A stretch of DNA of 64,000 bases, taken from positions 1,240,001 to 1,304,000 of the forward strand of contig NZ_AAYB01000001.1 of the NCBI RefSeq assembly GCF_000169435.1, in the 5' to 3' direction. The notes beneath the pieces are model-generated. The model saw nothing but the letters and a program-made list of their open reading frames with translations. It did no database searches and was not told the DNA's origin. The stretch comes from Roseobacter sp. CCS2 (GTDB taxonomy: Bacteria > Pseudomonadota > Alphaproteobacteria > Rhodobacterales > Rhodobacteraceae). Of this stretch, positions 8,846 to 17,917 are shown one piece after another. Position 1 is the first letter of the stretch, and each line of letters opens with the position of its first letter. The position numbers and the translations under genes were made by a program.

Positions 8846-9103
8846 ATGGCAACTGTAGAGATTTATACCAAACCAACCTGTGGCTTTTGCCACATGGCCA
8901 AGCGCTTACTGAATTCCAAAGATATCAGCTATGCCGAGGTTAACATATCCGCCCAACCAGAGCGTCGCGCCGAAATGATACAGCGCGCAAACGGGGGCAG
9001 CACTGTTCCGCAGATCTTTGTTGATGGCACGCATGTGGGCGGTTGCGACGATCTGTTTGCATTAGAGCGCGGCGGCAAATTGGATGCGCTGCTGGCGGCA
9101 TGA
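8846..9103 (+). CDS. grxC: Glutaredoxin 3
   Basis: An 85-residue cytosolic glutathione-dependent disulfide oxidoreductase. The redox motif is CGFC at residues 12-15; the family more often has CPYC, so the inner residues are altered. The cis-proline TVPQIF and GGCDDL glutathione-binding loops are intact. Its stop overlaps the start of the downstream amidase (ATGA), so the two are translated together, which fits that enzyme's likely glutathione-derived substrate. Confidence 0.95.
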   Translation: MATVEIYTKPTCGFCHMAKRLLNSKDISYAEVNISAQPERRAEMIQRANGGSTVPQIFVDGTHVGGCDDLFALERGGKLDALLAA

Positions 9104-9930
9104 AGGCCGCGCTGCTTCAGTTGAACGCCAGCGATGATCCGGCTGCCAACCTGTTGCAGACGACCGGGATGATCGCAGATGCCGCTGGGCAGGGTGCCGG
9201 TTTTGTGCTGACGCCCGAGGTGACGAACTGCGTGTCGCAGGACCGGGCACATCAAACACGCGTTTTGCAGCACGAAGATGACGATATGACATTGGCGGGT
9301 TTGCGTGACGCGGCGGTCCGCCATGGGATCTGGCTGTCCATCGGCTCTTTGGCATTAAAAACGGGCGACCCTGATGGGCGTTTCGCCAACCGGTCTTTCC
9401 TGATTGATCCTGCCGGGCAGATCGTGGCGCGATATGACAAAATTCATATGTTTGATGTGACGGTTTCTGAAACCGAAAGCTATCGCGAATCTGTCGGGTA
9501 TCGCCCCGGTGAACACGCGGTCGTGGCCGATACGCCTTTTGCCAAAACCGGTCTGAGCATCTGTTACGATGTCCGCTTTGCCTATCTTTATCGTGCTTTG
9601 GCACAGGCGGGGGCTGAAGTTCTGTTGGTCCCGTCGGCGTTTTCCCCCGTAACAGGGGCTGCGCATTGGGAACCGCTTTTGCGCGCCCGCGCGATTGAGA
9701 CGGGGTCCTATGTTCTGGCCGCTGCCCAAACCGGAACGCACAAAGCCCATGCAGGCAAACCGCGCCAAACATATGGGCACAGTATGGCGATTTCGCCGTG
9801 GGGGGACGTGTTGGCGGATTTAGGCCCGGAACCGGGCATCGCATTGGTTGATCTTGACCCTGCGTCAGTGGCACAAAGCCGCAAACGTATTGCGGCGCTA
9901 AGCCATGATCGCCCTTTTGAAGGCCCTTAA
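9100..9930 (+). CDS. Nitrilase-fold amidase (Nit1/Nit2-like)
   Basis: A 276-residue carbon-nitrogen hydrolase with the full Glu-Lys-Cys triad: TPEVTN, KIHMFDV and SICYDVRF. The SICYDVRF form is characteristic of Nit1/Nit2, which hydrolyse deaminated glutathione or omega-amides such as alpha-ketoglutaramate. The direct overlap with the glutaredoxin gene favours deaminated glutathione repair, but this is inference. The start was placed at the ATG that overlaps the grxC stop, since the protein then begins MKAALLQLN as in homologues. The marR gene begins at its stop codon (TAATG). Confidence 0.92.
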   Translation: MKAALLQLNASDDPAANLLQTTGMIADAAGQGAGFVLTPEVTNCVSQDRAHQTRVLQHEDDDMTLAGLRDAAVRHGIWLSIGSLALKTGDPDGRFANRSFLIDPAGQIVARYDKIHMFDVTVSETESYRESVGYRPGEHAVVADTPFAKTGLSICYDVRFAYLYRALAQAGAEVLLVPSAFSPVTGAAHWEPLLRARAIETGSYVLAAAQTGTHKAHAGKPRQTYGHSMAISPWGDVLADLGPEPGIALVDLDPASVAQSRKRIAALSHDRPFEGP

Positions 9931-10373
9931 TGTCCGAAGACGCCAATAACCTTGCTGTTTCGCTGTTTAGTGAAATTCTGGCCGTTGATCAGTTGGCGCG
10001 GGCAAGCGTGGCGCGCGTGTTGCCCAAAGGGATGGAGCTGTCGCATTTTTCGGTGCTGAACCATCTGGCGCATTCTGGCGCGGAACGGTCACCTGCCCAA
10101 TTGGCAAAGACATTTCACCTGACCCGTGGGGCCATGACCAACACCTTGCATAAACTGGAATGGGCCGGTTGGGTGCATGTGCGCCCTGACTGGGATGATG
10201 CGCGTCGCAAGATGGTCGCAATCAGCCCTTCCGGCCAGTCAGCACGCGATGCGGCACTGGCAGCCATTGCACCCGTGATCGCCGATGTTGTGAACAAGGT
10301 TGGCGAAGATAAAGCAAAAGCCGTACTGCCTGTCCTGCGCGAGATGCGGTTGAAACTTAGCCAGGTTGATTGA
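9930..10373 (+). CDS. MarR-family transcriptional regulator
   Basis: A 147-residue winged-helix regulator. The recognition region is SPAQLAKTFHLTRGAMTNTLHKLE, shown here by its ends SPAQLAK and TNTLHKLE. The wing is GWVHVRPDWDDARRK. MarR proteins act as dimers on palindromic operators and often sense small phenolic or oxidising molecules; the ligand is unknown. The start overlaps the amidase stop, so it is the last gene of the comF-grxC-amidase run. It ends eight bases from the convergent ubiG. Confidence 0.92.
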   Translation: MSEDANNLAVSLFSEILAVDQLARASVARVLPKGMELSHFSVLNHLAHSGAERSPAQLAKTFHLTRGAMTNTLHKLEWAGWVHVRPDWDDARRKMVAISPSGQSARDAALAAIAPVIADVVNKVGEDKAKAVLPVLREMRLKLSQVD

Positions 10374-10381
10374 AAGACGCG

Positions 10382-11131
10382 TTACGCTGGCTTTGTGGCT
10401 GCTGTCACATAGTTGACTGACAAGTCACGGTCAGAGATTGACCATGTGAACGTTGTAAAGCTGAAAATAAAACCTTTGCGGTCCACAGGTTTCATGCCTG
10501 CCTTTTCGAGAAACCCGTACAATTCATCCGGTGTGATGAATTTGTTCCATTCATGCGTACCTTTGGGCAGCCAGCGCATCACGTATTCCGCACCAACAAT
10601 CGCCATTGCAAAGGATTTGGGGTTGCGGTTGATGGTTGAACAAATGTGAATGCCGCCGGGCTTCATCAGTTGCTGGCAGGCATCCAGATATCCCTGCGGG
10701 TCGGCCACATGCTCGACCACTTCCATGTTCAGTACAGCGTCGAATTGTTCACCGGCAGCAGCCATTGCCTCGGCGGTGGTGTGGCGATAGTCGATTTCCA
10801 GCCCTGATTGTTCGGCATGGATTTTGGCAACAGGGATGTTTCGTTCAGCAGCATCTGCGCCGACGATCGTCGCGCCCAAACGTGCCATGGGTTCGCACAG
10901 CAACCCACCACCGCAACCGATATCAAGGATACGCAGACCTTTGAACGGTTCAGGCTGGCTTAGGTCACGTCCATACTCTGCCGCGATCTGACTTGTGATA
11001 TAGTCCAACCGCACAGGGTTCATCATGTGCAGCGGCTTGAATTTGCCATTCAAGTCCCACCATTCGGCGGCCATCGCCTCGAATTTAGCAATCTCGCTTG
11101 GATCTACGGTGTTCGTTGCCGACATTTTCAT
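10382..11131 (-). CDS. ubiG: Ubiquinone O-methyltransferase
   Basis: Carries out both O-methylations of ubiquinone synthesis using SAM. The 249-residue length is standard. Family signs are [19 protein letters not shown] at the N-terminus, SAM loop [26 protein letters not shown], and [13 protein letters not shown]. The ATG at 11131 is followed by another at 11125 that has a better-spaced GGAG, so two residues at the start are uncertain. It is transcribed towards marR and divergently from the iminopeptidase gene. Confidence 0.96.
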   Translation of the reverse strand: MKMSATNTVDPSEIAKFEAMAAEWWDLNGKFKPLHMMNPVRLDYITSQIAAEYGRDLSQPEPFKGLRILDIGCGGGLLCEPMARLGATIVGADAAERNIPVAKIHAEQSGLEIDYRHTTAEAMAAAGEQFDAVLNMEVVEHVADPQGYLDACQQLMKPGGIHICSTINRNPKSFAMAIVGAEYVMRWLPKGTHEWNKFITPDELYGFLEKAGMKPVDRKGFIFSFTTFTWSISDRDLSVNYVTAATKPA

Positions 11132-11178
11132 CGCTCCGCGTCATGGTCAGTGCGTACAACACGCGATATAGGGTGGTT

Positions 11179-12174
11179 ATGGACAAAGTCGTAGGACAAA
11201 AGCGCCCCGGCGCGCATCTTTATCAGCCGATTGATCCGTTTGATCAACGGATGCTGGAGGTGGGTGACGGTCACCGCATTTATATGGAGCAGTGTGGGAA
11301 CCCTGATGGTATCCCTGTTGTCGTCTTGCATGGTGGTCCGGGTGGTGGGTGCAGCCCTGCGATGCGCCGCTATTTTGATCCGAATATCTTCCGTATCATT
11401 TTGTTTGATCAGCGCGGCTGTGGTCGTTCGCGGCCGCATGCAAGTGTTGAGGCGAACACAACGTGGCATCTGGTGGCGGATATCGAATTGATCCGTGAAA
11501 CGCTCGATATTGATCGCTGGATTGTCTTTGGTGGGTCATGGGGTGCGACGCTGGCGTTGATTTATGCCCAAGCGCATCCTGACCGTGCCGCAGCATTGAC
11601 CCTTCGCGGCGTTTTCCTGATGACCCAGTCAGAGCTGGACTGGTTCTATGGCGGCGGTGCAGGCAAGTTCTGGCCAGATTTGTGGGACCGCTTTGCAGGT
11701 CTGATCCCTGAAGACGAACGTGATGATTATATTGCGGCCTATCACCGGCGTCTGTTTTCGGATGATCGCGGGATCGAGGTGCGTTATGCACGCGCCTGGG
11801 CGTCATGGGAAAATGCGCTGGCTTCGATTGACAGCGATGGCGTGACAGGCGAAAGCCCCGCCGATTATGCCCGTGCATTTGCCCGGTTGGAGAACCATTA
11901 TTTCTATCACAACGGTTTTTTAGACGAAGATCAGCAAATCCTGCATCCTGATCAGATGGCTAAGATCGCCAATATTCCCGGGGTCATCGTCCAGGGACGC
12001 TATGATATGATCTGCCCCCCTGTGTCTGCCCATAAGCTTTCGCAGATGTGGCCCAAATCGCGGCTTACTTTCATTGGGCGCGCTGGGCATGCCTTGTCAG
12101 AACCGGGGATTAGCGCCGAACTTGTGCGCACGATGGATATGATGGGTGCGCAGCGCCATTCCTTGGGCCTTTAG
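11179..12174 (+). CDS. pip: Proline iminopeptidase
   Basis: A 331-residue alpha/beta hydrolase that releases N-terminal proline from peptides. The oxyanion motif HGGPGGGCSP, nucleophile Ser in GGSWGATLALIYAQ, acid in VQGRYDMICP and base in GRAGHA are all present, as is the DQRGCGRSRP strand. The start at 11179 was chosen because it follows AGGGTGG and gives MDKVVGQKRPG, the usual beginning. It precedes a peptide-type ABC importer by 59 bases, so it may process imported peptides; this link is inferred. Confidence 0.94.
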   Translation: MDKVVGQKRPGAHLYQPIDPFDQRMLEVGDGHRIYMEQCGNPDGIPVVVLHGGPGGGCSPAMRRYFDPNIFRIILFDQRGCGRSRPHASVEANTTWHLVADIELIRETLDIDRWIVFGGSWGATLALIYAQAHPDRAAALTLRGVFLMTQSELDWFYGGGAGKFWPDLWDRFAGLIPEDERDDYIAAYHRRLFSDDRGIEVRYARAWASWENALASIDSDGVTGESPADYARAFARLENHYFYHNGFLDEDQQILHPDQMAKIANIPGVIVQGRYDMICPPVSAHKLSQMWPKSRLTFIGRAGHALSEPGISAELVRTMDMMGAQRHSLGL

Positions 12175-12233
12175 GGTTTACTACTGAAATTATGCCGTTA
12201 GTCTTTGGCTAAGCTACGGGGAAAACTTGAGTT

Positions 12234-13226
12234 TTGGGCAATGTCCTAACGATTATTCTACAGCGCCTCGCGCTTGGCCTTCTGACATTGCTGATTGTGT
12301 CGATTGTGATTTTTATCGCAGTCAACCTGCTGCCGGGTGACTTTGCAGAGTCTATTCTGGGGCAAGGGGCCACACCAGAGGCGGTGGCATCAATCCGCAA
12401 AGATCTTGGGCTCGATCAGCCGCTGGTCGTCCGCTACTTTGACTGGTTGGGTGGTGTTTTGCGCGGTGATTTGGGCACCAGTTTTGCGCAGGCTAACTTT
12501 GCCAGCTTTACGGGTACAGACTCGGGTGCCACCACCGTGGCCCAGCAGATCGCCCCGCGTTTTGCCAACACCATGTTTTTGGCGATGATCACCGCGATGA
12601 TCGCTGTGCCATTTTCGATCTTTCTGGGTGTGCTGGCCGCGCTTTACCGCAATACGGTTTTTGATCGTGCGACGAACATTTTTACGCTGTCGTCGATTTC
12701 CAGCCCGGAATTCTTTGTCGCTTACATCCTGATCCTGTTTCTGGCGGTGCTGAACCCGATCTTTCCTTCACTTTCAACCATCTTCGAAGGCATGCCGTTG
12801 ATTGAGAGGGTCGAAAGATCCATGTTGCCAGCGCTGACGCTGACGTTGGTCGTGACAGCACACATGATGCGCATGACCCGTGCCGCGATCATTAATTTGC
12901 TGGCCTCGCCTTATATTGAAATGGCACGTCTGAAGGGCCTGTCGCCCATGCGTGTCATCGTCAAACATGCGCTGCCCAACGCACTTGCGCCCATCATAAA
13001 CGTGATCGCCCTGAACCTTGCATACCTGATCACAGGCGTCGTGGTCGTCGAGGTGGTTTTTGTCTATCCGGGTATCGGCCAACTTTTTGTTGATAGCGTG
13101 CAAAACCGCGATATCCCGGTTGTGCAGGCTTGCTGCCTGATCTTTGCGACTGCGTTTATTTTATTGAACCTGACAGCTGACATTATGTCGATCCTATCCA
13201 ACCCACGGCTGAGGCATCCAAAATGA
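12234..13226 (+). CDS. Peptide/opine-type ABC importer permease (DppB/OppB family)
   Basis: A 330-residue inner-membrane permease with an N-terminal helix, the LPGDFAESILGQGA segment, and the cytoplasmic loop EMARLKGLSPMRVIVKHALPNA (ends EMARLKG and KHALPNA) that docks the ATPase. An in-frame stop at 12228 forces a start at the TTG at 12234; GGGG about a dozen bases upstream is the ribosome site. The stop overlaps the next permease start (ATGA). The exact peptide or opine substrate is unknown. Confidence 0.92.
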   Translation: MGNVLTIILQRLALGLLTLLIVSIVIFIAVNLLPGDFAESILGQGATPEAVASIRKDLGLDQPLVVRYFDWLGGVLRGDLGTSFAQANFASFTGTDSGATTVAQQIAPRFANTMFLAMITAMIAVPFSIFLGVLAALYRNTVFDRATNIFTLSSISSPEFFVAYILILFLAVLNPIFPSLSTIFEGMPLIERVERSMLPALTLTLVVTAHMMRMTRAAIINLLASPYIEMARLKGLSPMRVIVKHALPNALAPIINVIALNLAYLITGVVVVEVVFVYPGIGQLFVDSVQNRDIPVVQACCLIFATAFILLNLTADIMSILSNPRLRHPK

Positions 13227-14419
13227 TCTGGTTCGTCGCAGCACTGATCGGGTTGGCCGCTGTCGCATGGGGGTTTCGGTTTGCGGGGCAAGCGGTCACC
13301 GGAAACGCACCCAAGTTTCGCGATATGCCCTATGGTGTGGCCTATGGCTATGTTTTGGGTGCGGCGGTTCTGGCATGGTTGGTTTGGGCCTATATGCAAG
13401 GACGCAGCGACGATCAGGCGATTGCCAACAAGTTCTTCTTTCTGCGCATCGCCATCGAAGGGTTTATCATCTTTGCGATTGCTGCCTGGCTGTTTCGCTT
13501 GTTGGGCCGTTCTGTCGGCACTGCACGCAGTAAAAAGCTGTTCCGTTCCATGCCCCTTACGGCGTCATTTGGTATCCTGACGATCCTGATCTATGCAATT
13601 TTTGCGATTTTCGCAGGATTGATCGCGCCATATGGGCAAGAGCAGATTATTCCCGGTGTTGCGGCAAATATCATCCCCGGTGGCGACCCGGAGCTGGGCG
13701 GCAATCCTGATTTTCCCTTAGGAACAGACCAGATTGGCCGTGATATCCTAAGCCGGTTGATTTATGGCGCGCAAAATACGGTGGGCATCGCATTCGCGAC
13801 AACGGTCTTGGCGTTCCTCTTAGGTGGCACGCTTGGCTTTCTGGCCGCCACTTTGGGCGGTTGGCTTGATCAATTGTTGTCGCGTGCTGTGGACGTCTTG
13901 ATGGCGATCCCATCGCTGATTTTTGCGTTGCTCTTGATGACAATCGCCAGTGTTTGGGCACCTGAATTGGGTATTCCGCTGACCGTGTTTATGGTGGTGA
14001 TCATCGCCGTGATCGACAGCACGCGTGTCTATCGTTTGGCTCGTGCGGTCGGCCAAAACATCGTTGTGATGGACTATATTGAGGCGGCGAAACTGCGCGG
14101 CGAAGGTCTGGGCTATCTTGTTTTCAAGGAAATTCTGCCAAATGCTACAGCACCTTTGCTGGCCGAATTTGGGCTACGGTTCTGCTTTGTCTTCCTAACG
14201 ATCGCCGCGCTGTCCTTCCTTGGTGTGGGTATCCAGCCGCCGTTGGCTGACTGGGGTACAATGGTGCGCGATTTGGGTGGTTTCGTGAACTTTGCGCAAT
14301 TCGCGCCGATGGCCGCAACGGCCCCATTGTTGGCCGCTGGTGCCATTGCCTTGCTGACCGTTGCCGTGAACTTTGTCGTCGACTGGATGCTGCACAAATC
14401 ATCGGGGCTGAAAGAATGA
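13223..14419 (+). CDS. Peptide-type ABC importer permease (DppC/OppC family) with extended N-terminus
   Basis: A 398-residue permease. The C-terminal 290 residues are a normal DppC-type unit: FPLGTDQIGRDILSRLIYGA, then the docking loop YIEAAKLRGEGLGYLVFKEI and ALSFLGVGIQPPLADWG. Ahead of these lie about 110 extra residues with roughly three hydrophobic helices (near residues 2-20, 40-62 and 74-95), which typical DppC proteins of 280-300 residues lack. The role of the extension is unknown. It overlaps both neighbours by ATGA. Confidence 0.9.
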   Translation: MIWFVAALIGLAAVAWGFRFAGQAVTGNAPKFRDMPYGVAYGYVLGAAVLAWLVWAYMQGRSDDQAIANKFFFLRIAIEGFIIFAIAAWLFRLLGRSVGTARSKKLFRSMPLTASFGILTILIYAIFAIFAGLIAPYGQEQIIPGVAANIIPGGDPELGGNPDFPLGTDQIGRDILSRLIYGAQNTVGIAFATTVLAFLLGGTLGFLAATLGGWLDQLLSRAVDVLMAIPSLIFALLLMTIASVWAPELGIPLTVFMVVIIAVIDSTRVYRLARAVGQNIVVMDYIEAAKLRGEGLGYLVFKEILPNATAPLLAEFGLRFCFVFLTIAALSFLGVGIQPPLADWGTMVRDLGGFVNFAQFAPMAATAPLLAAGAIALLTVAVNFVVDWMLHKSSGLKE

Positions 14420-16065
14420 GTGACGAGATCCTTCTCAAGATGCGCGATGTCTGGCTGGAAGGCCGGAGCGATGAGACGTGGAACCCGATTATCAACGACG
14501 TCGATCTGACGCTGAAAAAAGGTGAAGTATTGGGCCTGATCGGTGAATCCGGTGCGGGTAAATCTACGCTGGGTCTGGCCGCAATGGGGTATACCCGCGA
14601 TGGTGTACGGATCAGCAAAGGATCGGTCGAATTTGACGGCATTGATCTGCTGACCGCCTCTGCCGCGGTGAAACGCGCGTTGCTAGGCAAGCGTATTGCC
14701 TATGTCGCCCAGTCCGCGGCGGCCAGTTTTAACCCGGCGCACAAGTTGATGGATCAGCATGTCGAAGGTCCTGTTCAGCACGGTGTAATGGGACGCGGTG
14801 AAAGCGAGGCGGACGGCATAGAGCTTTACGCCAAGCTGCGATTGCCAAACCCGGACGAGATTGGCTTTCGTTATCCGCATCAGGTGTCCGGTGGTCAGCT
14901 ACAACGCTGTATGACAGCAATGGCGATGTCGTGCCGACCTGATCTGATAATCTTTGATGAACCGACAACCGCGTTGGATGTGACAACGCAGATTGAGGTG
15001 CTTGCCTCAATCCGTGATATTGTTGAGCAGTTTAACACGGCGGCGATTTACATCACCCACGACCTCGCGGTTGTTGCGCAGATGGCCGATACGATCAAAG
15101 TGTTGCTGAAGGGTGATGAAGTCGAAACGGCCGACACCCGTGTGATGTTGGCGACGCCAACGCAGGAATACACTAAATCCCTTTGGGCTGTGCGCAGCTT
15201 TGAGCGACCTTTGAAATCTGCTGTGCAAACAGGCTCGGTGCCGGTTGTCAGCGTCCAGAATATTGATGCTTCTTATGGCACCGTTCCAGTGCTGCATGAT
15301 GTCAGCTTTGACATGCATGAAGGCCGGACTGTCGCTGTTGTGGGCGAAAGCGGATCAGGCAAATCCACCGCAGCACGCTGCATTACGGGCCTTTTACCGC
15401 CAACCGCTGGGCAGATCATGGTCGATGGTGACGTGATGCCGCCCGATTATCGCAAGCGCAGCAAAGACCAATTGCGCCAAGTGCAGATGATTTACCAGAT
15501 GGCCGACACCGCGCTGAACCCGCGCATGTCGATTGGCCAGATCATTGCCCGCCCCGTTGAATTCTATCTTGGGCTGAAAGGTGCAGAGAAACGCAAAAAG
15601 GTTGATGCGCTGTTAGAGCAGATCGAACTGGAACCTTCACAGTATTATCATCGCCTACCATCTGAATTGTCAGGCGGTCAGAAACAACGCATTGGTATTG
15701 CTCGTGCTTTGGCGGCGGAACCAAAGTTTATCATTTGTGATGAGGTGACCTCTGCGCTGGACCAATTGGTGGCCGAAGGAATTCTGCGACTATTGGCGCG
15801 CTTGCAGGATGAGCTATCACTTACCTATATGTTCATCACACATGATCTTGCGACGGTAAGGGCGATCGCAGATGAAGTTGTGGTGATGAAAGACGGACGC
15901 GTGGTTGAACAAGGACCAAAAGTCGAAATGTTTACCCCGCCCCATCACGCCTACACCGATCTTTTGCTGTCTTCGGTGCCGGAAATGGACCCGGATTGGC
16001 TGACCAATCTGTTGGCTGAACGCGGAGTTGATAACATCGGCGATGCAGCTGTTGATAAGATGTAA
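14416..16065 (+). CDS. Double-ATPase subunit of peptide-type ABC importer
   Basis: A 549-residue protein with two nucleotide-binding domains in one chain, matching fused DppD-DppF. The first has Walker A GESGAGKST, a weaker signature VSGGQLQRCMTAMAM and Walker B LIIFDEPTTALD. The second has GESGSGKST, LSGGQKQRIGIARALA and FIICDEVTSALD. The second Walker B Glu is kept, but DEV replaces the usual DEP. It works at the inner face of the membrane with the two upstream permeases, which it overlaps by ATGA. A small hairpin and 75 bases separate it from the binding-protein gene. Confidence 0.94.
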   Translation: MSDEILLKMRDVWLEGRSDETWNPIINDVDLTLKKGEVLGLIGESGAGKSTLGLAAMGYTRDGVRISKGSVEFDGIDLLTASAAVKRALLGKRIAYVAQSAAASFNPAHKLMDQHVEGPVQHGVMGRGESEADGIELYAKLRLPNPDEIGFRYPHQVSGGQLQRCMTAMAMSCRPDLIIFDEPTTALDVTTQIEVLASIRDIVEQFNTAAIYITHDLAVVAQMADTIKVLLKGDEVETADTRVMLATPTQEYTKSLWAVRSFERPLKSAVQTGSVPVVSVQNIDASYGTVPVLHDVSFDMHEGRTVAVVGESGSGKSTAARCITGLLPPTAGQIMVDGDVMPPDYRKRSKDQLRQVQMIYQMADTALNPRMSIGQIIARPVEFYLGLKGAEKRKKVDALLEQIELEPSQYYHRLPSELSGGQKQRIGIARALAAEPKFIICDEVTSALDQLVAEGILRLLARLQDELSLTYMFITHDLATVRAIADEVVVMKDGRVVEQGPKVEMFTPPHHAYTDLLLSSVPEMDPDWLTNLLAERGVDNIGDAAVDKM

Positions 16066-16074
16066 CACGAATCG

Positions 16075-16088
16075 GTCACGCAAGTGAC
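16075..16088 (+). other. Small hairpin between ATPase and binding-protein genes
   Basis: Stem GTCAC/GTGAC with a GCAA tetraloop, a stable GNRA type. It lies ahead of the ribosome site of the binding-protein gene. Such spacer hairpins often protect the binding-protein mRNA from 3' decay; here that is inference from position. Confidence 0.35.
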
Positions 16089-16140
16089 GACGCAATCGGG
16101 TGCACAGGTGCCTGAAAAAATAATTAGGGAGAACGAAAAT

Positions 16141-17691
16141 ATGCACGGAATTAGTAGACGCGGTCTATTGAAAACAGGTGTCGCTGCCGGTGTGCTGGGC
16201 CTTTCAGGCATGCCACTGCGCGCGCAAACACGCGGTGGAAAATTGACTGCAGGTCTGTCGGGTGCGAATACATCTGATAGTTGGGATGGACGGACCCACT
16301 CTGACTTGTTCATGATCGCATCCGCGCAGGGTTCGGTTTTTGATAGCTTGACCGAAGTTGGTGCTGACGGCTCTCTCAAAGGGGAATTGGCGGAAAGCTG
16401 GGAAGCCTCTGCCGATGCCAAAACTTGGACATTCAACTTGCGTCAAGGCGTCACTTTCCACAACGGCAAGTCATTTGGCGCTGACGATGTAATCGCATCC
16501 CTGCAATTGCACGTAGCTGAAGGCGCGAAATCTGCAGCCCAGCCAATCGTTGCGGCGATCACTGAAATGAACAAGATGTCCGACAGCCAGGTGCAGTTTG
16601 TGCTGGAAGCAGGCAACGCTGACTTCCCTTACCTGATGTCCGACTATCACCTGCTGATGTACCCCGCAGGCCAGATCGAAGAAGCAATCGCCAATGGCAT
16701 CGGCACAGGCCTTTATCAAGTGCAGTCCTTTGATCCCGGTGTGCGCATGGTCGCAACCCGATACGCCGATCACTACAAGGGCGACAGCGCGGGCTTCTTT
16801 GATGAGATCGAATATATCGCCATCAACGACAACACAGCCCGTATGAACGCACTGATGACCGGTCAGGTCGACGCGATCAACCGGATCGACTTTAAAACCG
16901 AGGCCCTGCTGCGCGCCAACCCTGCGCTGCGCATTCAGGAAGTGACGGGTAATCAGCACTACACCTTCGCGATGTTGACCGATAACGCGCCGTTCAATGA
17001 TGTGAACGTGCGCCGCGCGCTGAAGTACGGCATCAACCGTCAGGAAATGGTCGACAAGATCCTGCTGGGTCACGGTCAGGTTGGCAACGACACACCAATC
17101 GGCCCCGCCAGCCAGTACTATCACGCTGACATGGAACAGCTTGAGTATGATCCAGATCAGGCCAAGTTCTACCTGCAGCAAGCGGGTCTTGATAGCCTGA
17201 ACATCGACCTCAGTGCATCAAACGCCGCGTTTGAAGGTGCGGTTGACGCAGCACAATTGTTCCAGGCTTCCGCGGCACCTGCAGGTATCAACCTGAACGT
17301 GGTGCAGGAGCCCGCAGATGGGTATTGGTCCAATGTCTGGCTGAAAAAGCCTTTCTCGGCTGTATACTGGTCCGGTCGCGCGACAGAAGATTGGATGTTC
17401 TCGACCGCGTATGAGGCCGGTGTGCCTTGGAATGACAGCCAATGGGATGCAGACGACAGCGCCCGTTTCCAAGAATTGCTGATATCGGCACGGGCCGAAC
17501 TTGATAGCGCCAAACGCCAAGAGCAGTATTTTGAGATGCAGCAAATCCTGCGCGACGATGGCGGTGTTCTGATCCCAATGTTTGCCAACTATGTGCAGGC
17601 CGTGAACAACCGGATTGCGTCACCTGATACAGTGGGCAACCTCTGGCAGATGGATAACGCGCGGATGGCTGAACGGTGGTCTGTGGCGTAA
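16141..17691 (+). CDS. Periplasmic substrate-binding protein, peptide/opine class
   Basis: A 516-residue family 5 solute-binding protein. The signal is of the twin-arginine type (ISRRGLLKTGVAAG, cleavage near PLRAQ). Family signs include LAESWEASADAKTWTFNLR and VTFHNGKSFGADDV, and NVRRALKYGINRQEMV later. The start at 16141 follows AGGGAGA at good spacing and gives a proper signal; a GTG upstream at 16084 is unlikely. It delivers the substrate to the two permeases encoded before it. Being last in the operon is common in this order. Confidence 0.94.
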   Translation: MHGISRRGLLKTGVAAGVLGLSGMPLRAQTRGGKLTAGLSGANTSDSWDGRTHSDLFMIASAQGSVFDSLTEVGADGSLKGELAESWEASADAKTWTFNLRQGVTFHNGKSFGADDVIASLQLHVAEGAKSAAQPIVAAITEMNKMSDSQVQFVLEAGNADFPYLMSDYHLLMYPAGQIEEAIANGIGTGLYQVQSFDPGVRMVATRYADHYKGDSAGFFDEIEYIAINDNTARMNALMTGQVDAINRIDFKTEALLRANPALRIQEVTGNQHYTFAMLTDNAPFNDVNVRRALKYGINRQEMVDKILLGHGQVGNDTPIGPASQYYHADMEQLEYDPDQAKFYLQQAGLDSLNIDLSASNAAFEGAVDAAQLFQASAAPAGINLNVVQEPADGYWSNVWLKKPFSAVYWSGRATEDWMFSTAYEAGVPWNDSQWDADDSARFQELLISARAELDSAKRQEQYFEMQQILRDDGGVLIPMFANYVQAVNNRIASPDTVGNLWQMDNARMAERWSVA

Positions 17692-17700
17692 GTTTATTGG

Positions 17701-17739
17701 TATATGTGGTGCCTTTCTTAGCGTCATGCACCACATATA
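17701..17739 (+). terminator. Inverted repeat after the ABC importer operon
   Basis: Twelve-base arms TATATGTGGTGC and GCACCACATATA are exact reverse complements, separated by 15 bases. It begins nine bases after the binding-protein stop. There is no clean T-run after it (TAAATTTCTATT), so it is a weak terminator or an mRNA 3'-end stabiliser. Confidence 0.5.
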
Positions 17740-17782
17740 TAAATTTCTATTGACTCTGAGAGCGATTTGAGTCCGCGTGACA

Positions 17783-17811
17783 TTGACAAATCCGAATCGG
17801 CGTACTAACTA
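17783..17811 (+). promoter_or_regulatory. Sigma-70-type promoter ahead of two hairpins and the NYN gene
   Basis: A perfect -35 box TTGACA (17783-17788) and a -10 like TAACTA (17806-17811) are 17 bases apart. Transcription would begin near 17818, just before the two hairpins at 17825-17882. The -10 match is only partial, so the start is a prediction. Confidence 0.45.
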
Positions 17812-17824
17812 ATTTATATACCGG

Positions 17825-17882
17825 CCAATAGCAGGTCTATTGGTTCAAGAGCCGTGTAGGGTTTGCGCCCTCGCGGCTCTTG
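17825..17882 (+). ncRNA. Two tandem hairpins, structured leader or small RNA
   Basis: Hairpin 1 has arms CCAATAG/CTATTGG around five bases (17825-17843). Hairpin 2 has a nine-pair outer stem CAAGAGCCG/CGGCTCTTG (17846-17854 with 17874-17882) and an inner AGGG/CCCT stem with a six-base loop. No T-run follows, so this looks like a 5' leader of the NYN gene (start 17918) more than a terminator. A processed small RNA is the alternative. I do not recognise a known RNA family. Confidence 0.45.
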
Positions 17883-17917
17883 CTGTATGTACTCAACTCA
17901 AGGGTTAAAGGTTGCCG

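Noticed and set aside
9062..9946. A 294-codon minus-strand frame opposite the nitrilase gene
   Set aside because: It fully overlaps a well-supported enzyme gene, and its product is low-complexity Arg/Pro-rich without family signs.
17842..17882. Possible tRNA (GGTTCAA string and hairpin)
   Set aside because: No acceptor stem, D arm or anticodon arm can be built around it; the stems fit simple hairpins.
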